Below, piece by piece: positions 55,801 to 64,000 of a stretch of 64,000 nt of DNA. The DNA is from DATBAX01 sp963723765 (GTDB lineage: Bacteria > Acidobacteriota > Terriglobia > Terriglobales > Acidobacteriaceae). Made by a program: the position numbers and the translations under genes. The stretch spans positions 1-64,000 of the forward strand of contig CAVRSD010000011.1 of the NCBI GenBank assembly GCA_963723765.1. Reading direction: 5' to 3'. The stretch's first letter is position 1; every line of letters begins with the position of its first letter. Below the pieces are notes generated by a model. It ran no database searches, was not told the DNA's origin, and was given only the letters and a program-made list of their open reading frames with translations.

Positions 55801-55897
55801 CCCTGCGCAAACCGGAAATCGTAATGCAACCTTGACCGTATATGACAATGTCTGGAATGGATCCCAGCAAGTGTCGCTTACCGGAAAAGGAAAGTAA
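52885..55897 (+). pseudogene. Secreted L-type-lectin-like, multi-Ig protein, frameshifted near the 3' end
   Basis: From ATG 52885 the protein has a signal peptide (ending GFAQ), then a large concanavalin/L-type lectin-like domain (about 30-370: DGIAFVIQN, GGIDNSLVFELDTF, DNHVAIQ, SAYVGFTSSTGG, EQHELMAWTF). Ig-like Big_3_5-type repeats (about 600-790) and Hydin-like (ASH) repeats follow. The first frame stops at 55822-55824 after a non-native tail. Another frame continues SSCAITLKFTPAQTGNRNAT and closes at 55897 with GSQQVSLTGKGK, the normal ASH end. One apparent extra base lies near 55770-55772. The product is probably exported and adhesin-like or glycan-binding; that is inference. Confidence 0.85.
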
Positions 55898-55923
55898 GAA
55901 TAAGTAGCGACGTAGAAAGCTGG

Positions 55924-55956
55924 AAAACGCCGGCCCTATCCAGGGGCCGGCGTTTT
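55924..55956. terminator. Strong bidirectional intrinsic terminator
   Basis: A perfect 13-bp stem AAAACGCCGGCCC (55924-55936) and GGGCCGGCGTTTT (55944-55956) with loop TATCCAG. The flanking A and T runs work on both strands, so it can end the lectin gene on plus and stop transcripts arriving from the kinase gene on minus. Confidence 0.93.
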
Positions 55957-56086
55957 ACTTGGTCACTATATACTGTCGTTAGATATATTTCGAGTCTCTG
56001 CACACCGGCACAGGCCGCGGCCCAAATTCGACAGGCACTCGACTCAGGCAATTGGAGTAGGTAGGGTTCCAGGTACGCGAAGAGTT

Positions 56087-59000
56087 TTAATTTGCACCCT
56101 GGAAAGATTTGGTTGAATCTCGATACATCCCCTGCAAATCCGCGCGTTCCAGCACCCGCGCCGAACCATCTTCCTTGCTGATGCTCTCCAGAATTCGCAC
56201 GACTTCACGAAAATGCGGAGTCGCTTCTTTGCCATTTCCGCTTTGCGTCAGCAACGTCGCCAGGAAATAATGGGCTTTGGCCTGCGGAACGCGCAGCCCT
56301 AGTTTTTCCGCTCTTGCCAGTGCCTTATCAAGCTCCTGGTGGGCACCCTTGGTGTCCTTCGCCGCACTCATGGCTGCGCCAAGATAGACCGAGCACTCTA
56401 CGGAAAGTGATTTAAGTCCAAGTGTGTCCGCGTCCTGCTCCAGCTTTTTCAAAGCACTGATCGCAGCCGCTCCATGGCCCTGACTTATGTCGGTCTTCGC
56501 CTTGTTCACCTTCGACAAAAGAACTCGTTCCCGTGCAGACGCCTTCGTGGCCAGTTGCAAGGCGCGATCATATTGTTCCCGGGCCGAGTTGTAGTCGCCC
56601 TTGTAGAAGTACTCGTCGCCCGCCCAATTCACTGCCAGTGACGCAATGGAATCGTTCTTGATTTCCTGCGCAATGGTCAGCGCTTCAGCGATGCTGGCGT
56701 GTCCTTCATCTCCCCGACCCACTTGGGCCAGGAGATCGCCCCAGCCGCCGGTAATTTCCACGGTGAAAGAAGTCCGCTCTTTAATCTGTTGGATGATCTT
56801 CACTGCATCCTGCATTGAACTCAAAGCGGCGCCATAGCGACCCTGCGCGCCAAAAATCATGGCCATGCTGTCGGACTCGAGAGCTATGCCTCGCTGATCG
56901 TTCATGCTGCGGCGGATTTCAATCGCCTTCAGATACTGGGAAAGCGCGGTGTCGTACTGCCCTAGCTTGGTATTGGCTTCCGCGAGATTATGTAGCGATT
57001 CAGCCATGTCCTCGGGCACCTTCAACTTTTCGCGCAGCTGATAGGCTTGCTCCAAGTAAGTAAGAGCATCCTGATACTCGCCCTTATCCACGCGAATGGT
57101 CCCTATATTGTTCAGACAAAGCGCCTGGTTCGATTCATTCCCCAGATCACGTTCCACCTGAAGCGCTTCATTAAAAAACTTGAGCGCATCGTCCGGCTTA
57201 GCGTGATCGTGATAAAAGGAGCCAGTATCAATAAGAGTGTTCCCAATTCCTTCTTTGTCGCCAATTTCGCGTCTCACCGCCAACGATTCTTTGTAGCTCG
57301 CGATAGCGGCATCGGGATGCCCAGTGCTGTCCTGTATCGAAGCAATCTCCTCGAGGCTGGCCGCGATGCCACGTTTGTCCCCAATTTGCTTCTTGATGGC
57401 CAGAGATTCCTGATAGTTGTGCAGCGCGTCCTCAGGCTTGTCGAGCATGCGATATGCAATGCCTGTCGCCTGCAGAATGGTCGCTTTCTGCTGCTGATTG
57501 TCCAGTTGGATCGCCAGGTTCAACGCCCTGGTCAGGAAATCGAGCCCTCCTTGAGGATTGCTGGCCTTGATCTCCACCCGTCCGCTGGCCAAGAGCGCAT
57601 CGACGTTTTTGGGATCATGCGATAAAACTGTCTCCAACTGTTTCTTTGCCTCGTCGTAGTTGCTGGCCTGCTCGTACAAGCCCGCCAGGGCGAACTGTAC
57701 GTCCGCATCCCCAGGATTCACTTTGGCCAGGTTCTCGTATGCCGCAATCGCTTTTTGCGTGTCGTTGGTAATGCGGGCGTGGTTCGCCTCGATCAGATAC
57801 TTTTCCTGGGCCGGCAAACTGTCACTCAGCTCCACCGCCCGGCGCGAAGCTTTCTCCGCCTGATCGTCGTAACCGAGATTCGAATACGTCTCACCCAACT
57901 TCGAAAATGCCAGCGCGAAGTTCGGGTCCTCAGTAGTGGCAGCTTCAAACTGCTTGACCGCCTCCAGATTGTTTCCCTGGCGCGACAGTTGTAATCCGTT
58001 ATCGTAGTCACGCAGGGCCTGAACCGAGGTCGTAGAAGGCCGCAAAGCGTGCGCCTGCAAATCTTTCAGGATCTCGGGAGTCGCCGCCAGCCGCTGCCGT
58101 ACATCGTTAGCTAGCTTATCCACGCCGCCCAGCAGTTCTTTCTCATTGGGGACGTCGGTCCGCAGCGTGGAACTGGAATCATGCTGTAGATCGAGGACTG
58201 TGGTATCGATGCGTATCGCATCACCCACCTTTACGTATTGCCCAAACACCACCGTATCGGCATTGGTAAATTCCGCCAGCCGGCGCAGGGTCGCGACGTC
58301 CACCTGCGACTGACTGGAAATGTGCAGGTCGTGCAGCACTTGTTGCAACCGGTTCGGAGACACCATGCGCAGCCGCGCCGACTGACCGATATCCGTACTG
58401 AGCATGTCGGAAAGGCTGGATCCCAGCCAATCCAGGCCAGAATCGCCGGAAGCGTTGTGGAATGGCATGATGGCCAGCGAAATTGCCGGGCCCGAGGTTA
58501 GTTTTGCTGTATCCGGCGCGAAAAGCTTGTGGCGCAGCAGGAATCCGCCAACCGCGAGCACCACCACCGTAATAATGCCGGCAATCAACGGCACTTGCGC
58601 CGTGCGACCCCATGGGCCTACGTTGGCATTGAAACCCAGGGTGGCAGCTGAACGTTTACCCTGCCAGACTTCCAAATCGCCTAGAATCTCGCTGGTCTTT
58701 TGATAGCGCAGGCTCGCGTCACTCTCCAGGCATTTGCTGACAATGCCGCTTAGGGTCGCTGGAATCCCGGCATCATGGCTTGATACTGGGGCAGCCCGTT
58801 CCTGTGTACGCTTGATAAGACTGGCTAAGGCGCTGTCCGCCTTGAACGGCATCTTGCCGGTCAGCAGTTCGTAAAAAATTAACCCCAGCGCAAAAATATC
58901 GGACCGCTGATCCAGCTCTTTTCCCAGTGCCTGCTCGGGAGACATGTAATCCATCGTCCCCACCAGCGCGCCGGTCTGGGTCATGCCATCGCCTTCAATG

Positions 59001-59698
59001 GTGCGCGCCAGCCCAAAATCCATCACCAGGATGCGCCCGGTGCCGTCGCGCATGATGTTTTGCGGCTTCAGGTCGCGATGAATGACACCCACACTGTGCG
59101 CGGCTTCCAGCGCCTGGCAAACCTGCCGCATGATCTCGACCGCTTCTTCGGGCGGGAACTTTTTCTTCTCCTGGATTAACGATCGAAGGTCCTGGCCCTC
59201 GATAAACTCCATGGTGATGAACTTAACGCCGTCGCTGTCCCCCAAGTCATAAATGCGAATGACGTTTTTATGGGTGACCTGGTGTGAAAGGCGAAGCTCC
59301 TGTTTGAAGCGATCAACAATGGAAGCATTCCGCGCCAAATCCGGACGGATAACTTTCAACGCCACCATCCGGTTTAGTTCCAGGTCTTTGGCCTTGTAAA
59401 CCGCGCCCATCCCTCCCACTCCGAGCGTTTGCAGAATTTCGTAGCGCAGTGCGAGTACGGTACCGGCCTCCAGCAGGCCATCGCCTTCTTGCGCGCCAGA
59501 ATAGATGGAAGGTCGCGGAACTTTTGATCCACCAACCATGGTCGGGGCATCGGGCCCAAAGTCGATCAGCGTGGGAGCGTCGGCGGGATGGGCCGCTGTT
59601 CGAGGCGGAGTAATTCCCGTCGAACTGCTCCCTCCGGCGGGATCGCCGATCAGCGTGGGCTGCTCGTCTTCCGACTGATTCGAACGCTTATCGTCCAT
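56087..59698 (-). CDS. Serine/threonine protein kinase with FlgO/TolB-like and TPR domains
   Basis: From ATG 59698 (MDDKRSNQSE) the protein has 1203 residues. Kinase domain (about 88-345): glycine loop GVGGMGAVYK, catalytic Lys115, HRDLKPQN with Asp209, DFG with Asp227. One membrane helix (about 369-388). A periplasmic FlgO/TolB-N-like domain (about 405-520), then about 15 TPR repeats to the C-terminus. The N-terminal segment has three similar words PTLIG, PTLID and PTMVG (about 14-56), possible phospho-Thr docking sites for FHA-type partners. It probably senses periplasmic state and signals inside; inference. The frame remains open to 59854 but without a signal or ribosome binding site. Confidence 0.93.
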   Translation of the reverse strand: MDDKRSNQSEDEQPTLIGDPAGGSSSTGITPPRTAAHPADAPTLIDFGPDAPTMVGGSKVPRPSIYSGAQEGDGLLEAGTVLALRYEILQTLGVGGMGAVYKAKDLELNRMVALKVIRPDLARNASIVDRFKQELRLSHQVTHKNVIRIYDLGDSDGVKFITMEFIEGQDLRSLIQEKKKFPPEEAVEIMRQVCQALEAAHSVGVIHRDLKPQNIMRDGTGRILVMDFGLARTIEGDGMTQTGALVGTMDYMSPEQALGKELDQRSDIFALGLIFYELLTGKMPFKADSALASLIKRTQERAAPVSSHDAGIPATLSGIVSKCLESDASLRYQKTSEILGDLEVWQGKRSAATLGFNANVGPWGRTAQVPLIAGIITVVVLAVGGFLLRHKLFAPDTAKLTSGPAISLAIMPFHNASGDSGLDWLGSSLSDMLSTDIGQSARLRMVSPNRLQQVLHDLHISSQSQVDVATLRRLAEFTNADTVVFGQYVKVGDAIRIDTTVLDLQHDSSSTLRTDVPNEKELLGGVDKLANDVRQRLAATPEILKDLQAHALRPSTTSVQALRDYDNGLQLSRQGNNLEAVKQFEAATTEDPNFALAFSKLGETYSNLGYDDQAEKASRRAVELSDSLPAQEKYLIEANHARITNDTQKAIAAYENLAKVNPGDADVQFALAGLYEQASNYDEAKKQLETVLSHDPKNVDALLASGRVEIKASNPQGGLDFLTRALNLAIQLDNQQQKATILQATGIAYRMLDKPEDALHNYQESLAIKKQIGDKRGIAASLEEIASIQDSTGHPDAAIASYKESLAVRREIGDKEGIGNTLIDTGSFYHDHAKPDDALKFFNEALQVERDLGNESNQALCLNNIGTIRVDKGEYQDALTYLEQAYQLREKLKVPEDMAESLHNLAEANTKLGQYDTALSQYLKAIEIRRSMNDQRGIALESDSMAMIFGAQGRYGAALSSMQDAVKIIQQIKERTSFTVEITGGWGDLLAQVGRGDEGHASIAEALTIAQEIKNDSIASLAVNWAGDEYFYKGDYNSAREQYDRALQLATKASARERVLLSKVNKAKTDISQGHGAAAISALKKLEQDADTLGLKSLSVECSVYLGAAMSAAKDTKGAHQELDKALARAEKLGLRVPQAKAHYFLATLLTQSGNGKEATPHFREVVRILESISKEDGSARVLERADLQGMYRDSTKSFQGAN

Positions 59699-59923
59699 GG
59701 CTGTTACCCGGTTTGGGTGGCACGCGGCTCGAGCTCCTGAGCCGGGCCGATTGAAGGAAGGGGAGGCCCGAAACAACGCGGGACGTATCTTCAATCCCCG
59801 CAGTATATAACGACCCGCGAATGAAACCAATCGCCCAAAATCGCTTCCGGACAACTTATGTAAATGGTGATTTTTCGCCGGTCAAACCGCCCCGGACGGG
59901 CAGAACGCCCACTTTTCATACAC

Positions 59924-60922
59924 CTAGCTTTGCCATGTAAGTTCCGCGAGATAGACGCCCCCCTGCCCCCAGCCGGCCCGGGAGACGAACCATTGGCCCT
60001 CCGGCGTCTGAATCACTTCGGCAGCATGGGCAGGAAATTTTCCCGCCAGATTCGCGGCATCCCAATGCAGCGGAGTATGGCTCACATACACTGCCGTCTC
60101 GTTGTATCCATGATTGGTGCAGACAAAAAGATAGTATTTCCCGTTGCGTTCGACCACGAAGGGGGATTCCGTGGGCCCGCCGAACGTACCAATTTCAGGG
60201 TCACGAAATACTTCCTGCTGGTTCACCCAGTGACTCAAATCCCGGCTGGTAACCGCTTTCACCGTATGGTTTCCACCTTCCGGCCGGCTGGTCGCGGCGT
60301 AGTACAGAATCCATTGATCGTTGGATTTCATCACCATGGGGTCGCGTGCATCGTAGCCGTCCACGACCATGGGATTCGCGGCGTGCCGCTTCCAGTTGAA
60401 GAGATCGGTTGAAGTTGCCAAATGAATGTGGAACTTCGTGTGTTCTTTTCCTCCAGCACAATAGAACATCCAATAGCGGCCATCATTCCTCAACACATAC
60501 GGCGCCCATACCACAGTTTCTCCGTACGCTTCGTCGCAGCGCATCACCGGAGCCTGTTTCGTCCAGGGCCCGGTAACCTCGGGAGCGGTGGCATGCGCAA
60601 AGAACTTTTCCTGCTGTGGATTCGCCGGCTCCTTATGCGTGATGCCGAATAAGTGCCACTGACCATTTTCGGCTCGAATGAAAGTGTGGTCATTGATGTA
60701 CCACCTTTCCTTTTCACCGATGGATGGATCATAGATTTTGTTAAATTCACCCACGCGAAACACTGCATTCGGACTCCCTGCTGTGGCCTTCGGGTCCGCC
60801 ATCAAATACCGTGGTGCGGCCAACGCCGCCATAACGGCGCCGCCGGCAAGGCCAAAACTTTGCAAGACTTGGCGGCGGCTGAACCTGGCTTTGGTTCGGA
60901 ACAATTGGTGGCTATTCGACAT
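59924..60922 (-). CDS. Tat-exported GH43-like beta-propeller protein
   Basis: From ATG 60922 the protein has 332 residues with a twin-arginine signal (FSRRQVLQSFGLAGGAVM). The rest is a five-bladed beta-propeller of the GH43/GH32/GH117 type: YINDHTFIRAENGQWHLFGIT, GPWTKQAPVM, VVWAPYVLRNDGRYWMFYCAGG, DARDPMVMKSNDQWILYYAA and GGPTESPFVVERNGKYYLFVC. The Asp of YDPS/YINDHT, the Asp of YDARDP and the Glu of PTESP are plausible catalytic residues. It may act on arabinose- or galactose-containing glycans. It lies upstream of the kinase gene but the gap is 225 nt. The frame extends to 61024; the start is chosen by the Tat signal. Confidence 0.85.
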   Translation of the reverse strand: MSNSHQLFRTKARFSRRQVLQSFGLAGGAVMAALAAPRYLMADPKATAGSPNAVFRVGEFNKIYDPSIGEKERWYINDHTFIRAENGQWHLFGITHKEPANPQQEKFFAHATAPEVTGPWTKQAPVMRCDEAYGETVVWAPYVLRNDGRYWMFYCAGGKEHTKFHIHLATSTDLFNWKRHAANPMVVDGYDARDPMVMKSNDQWILYYAATSRPEGGNHTVKAVTSRDLSHWVNQQEVFRDPEIGTFGGPTESPFVVERNGKYYLFVCTNHGYNETAVYVSHTPLHWDAANLAGKFPAHAAEVIQTPEGQWFVSRAGWGQGGVYLAELTWQS

Positions 60923-61082
60923 CCTGCCGGTTTCTCCATCCTCAATATTTCCGTAATTATATCTACCAGGAAGTGGGGATTCTGATTTGGGGACGTACGG
61001 ATTCGAACTTAACCTATTGGCCATCTTCGGGTTGTCCTGACAGCACCTCCACAGTAGAATTGCATACCTTGTAGACCCTGTG

Positions 61083-61700
61083 ATGGCGCAAATCTCAAAG
61101 CCAAAATCTAAACGGGATTGGATACCAACAGAACCCGTTTTCCGCAGCTTTCTCCAGTGGCTGGACGAGGGCAGCGACTCGCACGGCGAGCGCTATCTGG
61201 AGATGCGCATTCGACTCGTGCGCTACTTTGACCGAAAGCGCTGCTTTTCCGCCGATGACCTCGCAGACGAAACCCTCACCCGTGTAGCCCGCCGCCTGGA
61301 GGAGGAAAAAACGCTCACGGCATCATCCCCAGCGCACTACTGCTACATCGTTGCGAAGTTTGTATTTCTGGAACACGTCCGGCAAACCCGCATTCAGACG
61401 GCCGCAATTGAATCGGATTCCAGTTTGGTCGCAACCGCAAGCGGTGTGCATTTGACGCCGGAGCGGCCGGAGGCCGAGCGAGAACAGACGGAATGCCTCG
61501 AGACTTGCCTCGAGAAATTGGCTTCGGGAGATCGCAACCTCATCCTTGAGTATTATCACGGAGAGCAGCGGGAGAAAATTCGGAGCCGCCGCGAACTAGG
61601 CGAGAAACTTGGACTTACCAGCAATGCGTTGAGCATCCGCGCTTGCCGGATTCGAGGCAAACTGGAGGCGTGCGTAACCAGCTGTTGTGACGAGAGATGA
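61083..61700 (+). CDS. ECF-type sigma factor (sigma-70 family)
   Basis: The 205-residue protein has a sigma2-like region (about 45-110: LVRYFDRKRCFSADDLADET, HYCYIVAKFVFLEHVR) and a sigma4-like helix-turn-helix at the end (about 145-200: RNLILEYYHGEQREKIRSRR, LGLTSNALSIRACRIRGKL). The spacer has the polar linker common in ECF factors. An adjacent membrane protein (61744) is probably its anti-sigma partner. GTG 61080 and ATG 61083 are both possible. The regulon is unknown; a TPR-protein gene follows directly. Confidence 0.82.
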   Translation: MAQISKPKSKRDWIPTEPVFRSFLQWLDEGSDSHGERYLEMRIRLVRYFDRKRCFSADDLADETLTRVARRLEEEKTLTASSPAHYCYIVAKFVFLEHVRQTRIQTAAIESDSSLVATASGVHLTPERPEAEREQTECLETCLEKLASGDRNLILEYYHGEQREKIRSRRELGEKLGLTSNALSIRACRIRGKLEACVTSCCDER

Positions 61701-61743
61701 AACATTTTCGCTGTTTTTGCCTTAACCATAGTGGAGCGAGCCT

Positions 61744-62676
61744 TTGACTGACGATCAGAACGATCTGCTCTTGACGCAATATCTCCTGGGCGATTTGCCG
61801 TCCAGCGAAACCGAGCGTCTGGATGAGTTGAGTATCACCAACGACGAATTCGCACTAAGGCTAAGTGCGGCAGAGAACGATTTGGTGGACGCATACGTAC
61901 GGGGAGACCTTCCTGTCAAAACCTCGGAACAATTCAAGTCAGCTTACCTTTCGTCAGAGCAAGGGCGCGAGAAATTGAGGTTCGCCGAGACACTTTATTC
62001 TTTTCAAGCAAAAGAAAAAACGGCGCCGGCAACGAGTCACACCGGACTCGCGCAGACCGAGAAACCTAAAAGCTGGGCGTTTTTGGACCTTTTCCATGTT
62101 GTTCCACAGTGGGGACTTGCTCTAGCTGCCATTCTGCTCCTGGCTGCAAGTGGCTATCTGGCGAATGCGAACCGGCAATTGCGGCATCAGGTGGACCATT
62201 CCGAAGCTGAACGCGCCGCTCTCTCACAACGTGAACAGCAGCTGCGAAAACAGATCGAGGTCCACCCATCGGAAAATTCTGGGAGTGCAACAACGAAACC
62301 AGGCGAGGGGTCGCAACCGCCGGCCGATCAGCTCCAGGTCGCTGCTTTCGTTCTTGTCCCCGCACTCCGCGGCTCCGGCCCACTTCCAACGGTTTCAGTA
62401 TCTGCGGACACTGACCTTGTCGTGCTGAGATTAGAACTTGAGGCCAACGAATTTCGCAGATATCGAGTCGCTCTCGAGGAGTCGGCAACTCGGCAAACCG
62501 TGTGGCGCAGCGCCGATTTAAAGGCTTTTATTGATAATGGCAAGCAAGCTGTTTCCTTTGCGCTTCGCAGAGATATTTTGAAGCAACAGAATTACATTTT
62601 GCAGCTCGAGGGCATTCGTGCGAATGGGACAGCCGAATTGGCCAGCAGCTATTCCTTCAGAGTGTTGTTAAAGTAG
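61744..62676 (+). CDS. Probable membrane anti-sigma factor
   Basis: A 310-residue single-pass protein. Residues 1-95 form a helical cytosolic domain (LLTQYLLGDLPSSETERLDEL, DEFALRLSAAENDLVDAYVRG, like a zinc-less anti-sigma domain). A membrane helix follows at about 122-142 (WGLALAAILLLAASGYLA), then a coiled-coil (about 145-180) and a beta-rich periplasmic domain. The TTG start at 61744 has GGAG 9 nt upstream. It follows the sigma factor by 43 nt, so control of that factor is likely. No zinc-binding HxxxCxxC is present, a common variation in this group. Confidence 0.78.
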   Translation: MTDDQNDLLLTQYLLGDLPSSETERLDELSITNDEFALRLSAAENDLVDAYVRGDLPVKTSEQFKSAYLSSEQGREKLRFAETLYSFQAKEKTAPATSHTGLAQTEKPKSWAFLDLFHVVPQWGLALAAILLLAASGYLANANRQLRHQVDHSEAERAALSQREQQLRKQIEVHPSENSGSATTKPGEGSQPPADQLQVAAFVLVPALRGSGPLPTVSVSADTDLVVLRLELEANEFRRYRVALEESATRQTVWRSADLKAFIDNGKQAVSFALRRDILKQQNYILQLEGIRANGTAELASSYSFRVLLK

Positions 62677-62731
62677 CGTTTTTTCGAATCTGGCCGAAGG
62701 CAGGCCTAGTGCTTCGGCCCGGTGTATTTTG

Positions 62732-64000
62732 ATGCAAGATCATTCCAGTTTTCGCGATCGTCTCCATCCTCGCTATGGCACCGCTTGCGTCATTCTCTTG
62801 GCAATCCTCATCCACTCAATTCTTGCCTCAACAGCCTTTGGCCAAATAGGGTCACCGCCCCAGAAGGGAATTGTAAGTCTGCAACCAGGCGAAGCCATCG
62901 AGCGGGAAATCTCCGGAAAATCTCCTGACAATTACGAAATTACTCTTGCAGCCGGCCAATATGCCGGTATTACCGTGGAACAACGGGGGATCGACGTTGC
63001 TGTGTACGTCGTAGATCCCGACGGCAAAGTCTCAGCAGAGTTCGACTCAGAAGCAAGAATTCAGGGCGAGGAACACGTTGGCCTTACCTCCGAATCGGCT
63101 GGCCATTATCAACTCAGCGTCAGGGCAAAGTATCCCAGGGCCGTGGCAGGCCAGTATCGAATCCGAGTTACAGAAATCCGTCCGGCAACGGAACCAGACC
63201 GGCTATGGTTCGAGGCCCACCAACTTACTGTGCAGGCCCAACACAAGAGTGAAGGCGGCAATAACGATGATGCGCGCCAACTTGCCGCACGCGCTCTGGA
63301 AGATGCAGAAAAAGCTCTGGGACCAAAAGATCCCTACGTCGGTGATCTGTTGGTCAAATTGGCGGAACTGGAGAGAACCAAAGACAATCCGGTAAGAGCT
63401 GAAGAACTATTGCAGCGTGCCATCGCCGTGGATGAGGCGGCACTGGGCCGCGAGCATCCACAAACGGCATTCGCCTTGCTCCGATTGGGAGCGCTTTACA
63501 ATGCGCTCGGCGCCAGCGCCAAGGCCGAGCCTTTGTTTCAAGAATCACTGGCGATCACAGAAAAAACGCTGGGGAATGAGCACCCCAGATTTGTCGTTTG
63601 CCTGATGAATGTGTCGGCGCTGCACATGTACCGTGAAGATTACGAGAGTGCCTTACCGGAGCTGCAACGCGCCCTTGTAATCGCGGAAAAAAGTCTTGAA
63701 CCCGACGACATATGGCGAATCGGTGTCATCAATAATCTGGCGGACGTCTATCGCTCCCTGAAGGACTACGATCGCGCCGAGCCCTTGACCGAGCAAACGA
63801 TTGAGCTGGTTGAAAAGAAGTTTGGTCCGGACTATCCCCGCCTTTCCGATCCACTCATGAACCTGGCCATTATTGCCCGCGAAAGAAAACAGTATCCACG
63901 TGCACTTGAATTGCTCGGACGGGCCCTGGCAATTCGAGAGAAGGCTTATGGACCGCGAAATTCGCAGACTGCCGCAATTCTTATCACCATCGGCAACGTT
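62732..64000 (+). CDS. Exported TPR protein (runs off the window; CHAT-like partner expected)
   Basis: From ATG 62732 the frame stays open to the window end, 423 codons. A signal peptide (RYGTACVILLAILIHSILAS, cleavage near AFGQ) is followed by a PPC-like beta domain (about 45-150: GIVSLQPGEAIEREISG, GEEHVGLTSESAGHYQLSVRA), then at least six TPR-type helices of the Kinesin-light-chain kind (AEELLQRAIAVDEAALGREH, AEPLFQESLAITEKTLGNEH). Proteins of this layout often continue into a C-terminal CHAT protease domain; this cannot be seen here. It is the third gene of the sigma / anti-sigma cluster. Confidence 0.82.
   Translation, partial: MQDHSSFRDRLHPRYGTACVILLAILIHSILASTAFGQIGSPPQKGIVSLQPGEAIEREISGKSPDNYEITLAAGQYAGITVEQRGIDVAVYVVDPDGKVSAEFDSEARIQGEEHVGLTSESAGHYQLSVRAKYPRAVAGQYRIRVTEIRPATEPDRLWFEAHQLTVQAQHKSEGGNNDDARQLAARALEDAEKALGPKDPYVGDLLVKLAELERTKDNPVRAEELLQRAIAVDEAALGREHPQTAFALLRLGALYNALGASAKAEPLFQESLAITEKTLGNEHPRFVVCLMNVSALHMYREDYESALPELQRALVIAEKSLEPDDIWRIGVINNLADVYRSLKDYDRAEPLTEQTIELVEKKFGPDYPRLSDPLMNLAIIARERKQYPRALELLGRALAIREKAYGPRNSQTAAILITIGNV

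Overview
The window looks like a chromosomal segment of a soil-type Acidobacteriota (Terriglobia-like) bacterium. The inference rests on gene content rather than a database match: a VWFA-related secreted protein, an Oar-type giant TonB-dependent receptor, a Ser/Thr kinase fused to a long TPR tail, an ECF sigma / membrane anti-sigma / TPR cluster, Tat-exported sugar-processing proteins, and intergenic palindromic repeats of several families. Coding bias is moderately GC-rich throughout. I see no prophage, insertion sequence, integron or CRISPR array.

Layout. Positions 1-4.7 kb hold most of one linked rRNA operon on the minus strand (16S, tRNA-Ile, tRNA-Ala, 5' half of 23S), with a strong promoter near 4.68 kb and a leader of about 600 nt. 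From 4.8 to 9.5 kb a plus-strand run encodes xseA, the c-di-AMP synthase cdaA, its YbbR partner, glmM and a tiny membrane protein. From 9.7 to 14.9 kb the minus strand carries polA, a lipoprotein, a cysteine dioxygenase and queA. From 15 to 22 kb come a class II aldolase, small unknown proteins, a PilZ-like protein, a BtuB-like receptor under a cobalamin riboswitch, a 56-residue Trm112-like zinc ribbon and an ABC permease. From 22 to 28.7 kb there are two back-to-back housekeeping runs: coaE, folD and a DUF374 acyltransferase on minus; aroC, def, fmt and rsmB on plus. From 28.7 to 38.8 kb lie a PASTA protein and PBP1A, a membrane protein, an S41-family protein with both catalytic residues replaced, a DUF1080 protein with a Tat-exported Gfo/Idh/MocA oxidoreductase, a receiver-TM-TonB fusion and a TPR protein. 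From 38.9 to 47 kb is a probable glycan-use locus: an Oar-like receptor, a divergent LacI regulator and a GH3 glycosidase, linked by shared 14-bp palindromic operators. From 47 to 64 kb are a secreted protein of about 1050 residues with no recognised domain paired with a VWFA protein, an alcohol dehydrogenase, a secreted L-type-lectin-like protein, the kinase-TPR protein, a GH43-like exported protein, and a sigma / anti-sigma / TPR cluster that runs off the window.

Most notable points: a pseudo-protease in the S41 family (Ser to Gly and Lys to Asp at the catalytic dyad); a response-regulator-receiver fused through a membrane helix to a TonB C-terminal domain; a predicted LacI operator set joining three genes; two genes (xseA and the lectin-like gene) each broken near the 3' end by one apparent extra base; and repeat units with conserved flanks but unrelated palindromic cores. 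The ~1050-residue protein with its VWFA partner is the best candidate for an uncharacterised system, but its function cannot be read from sequence.
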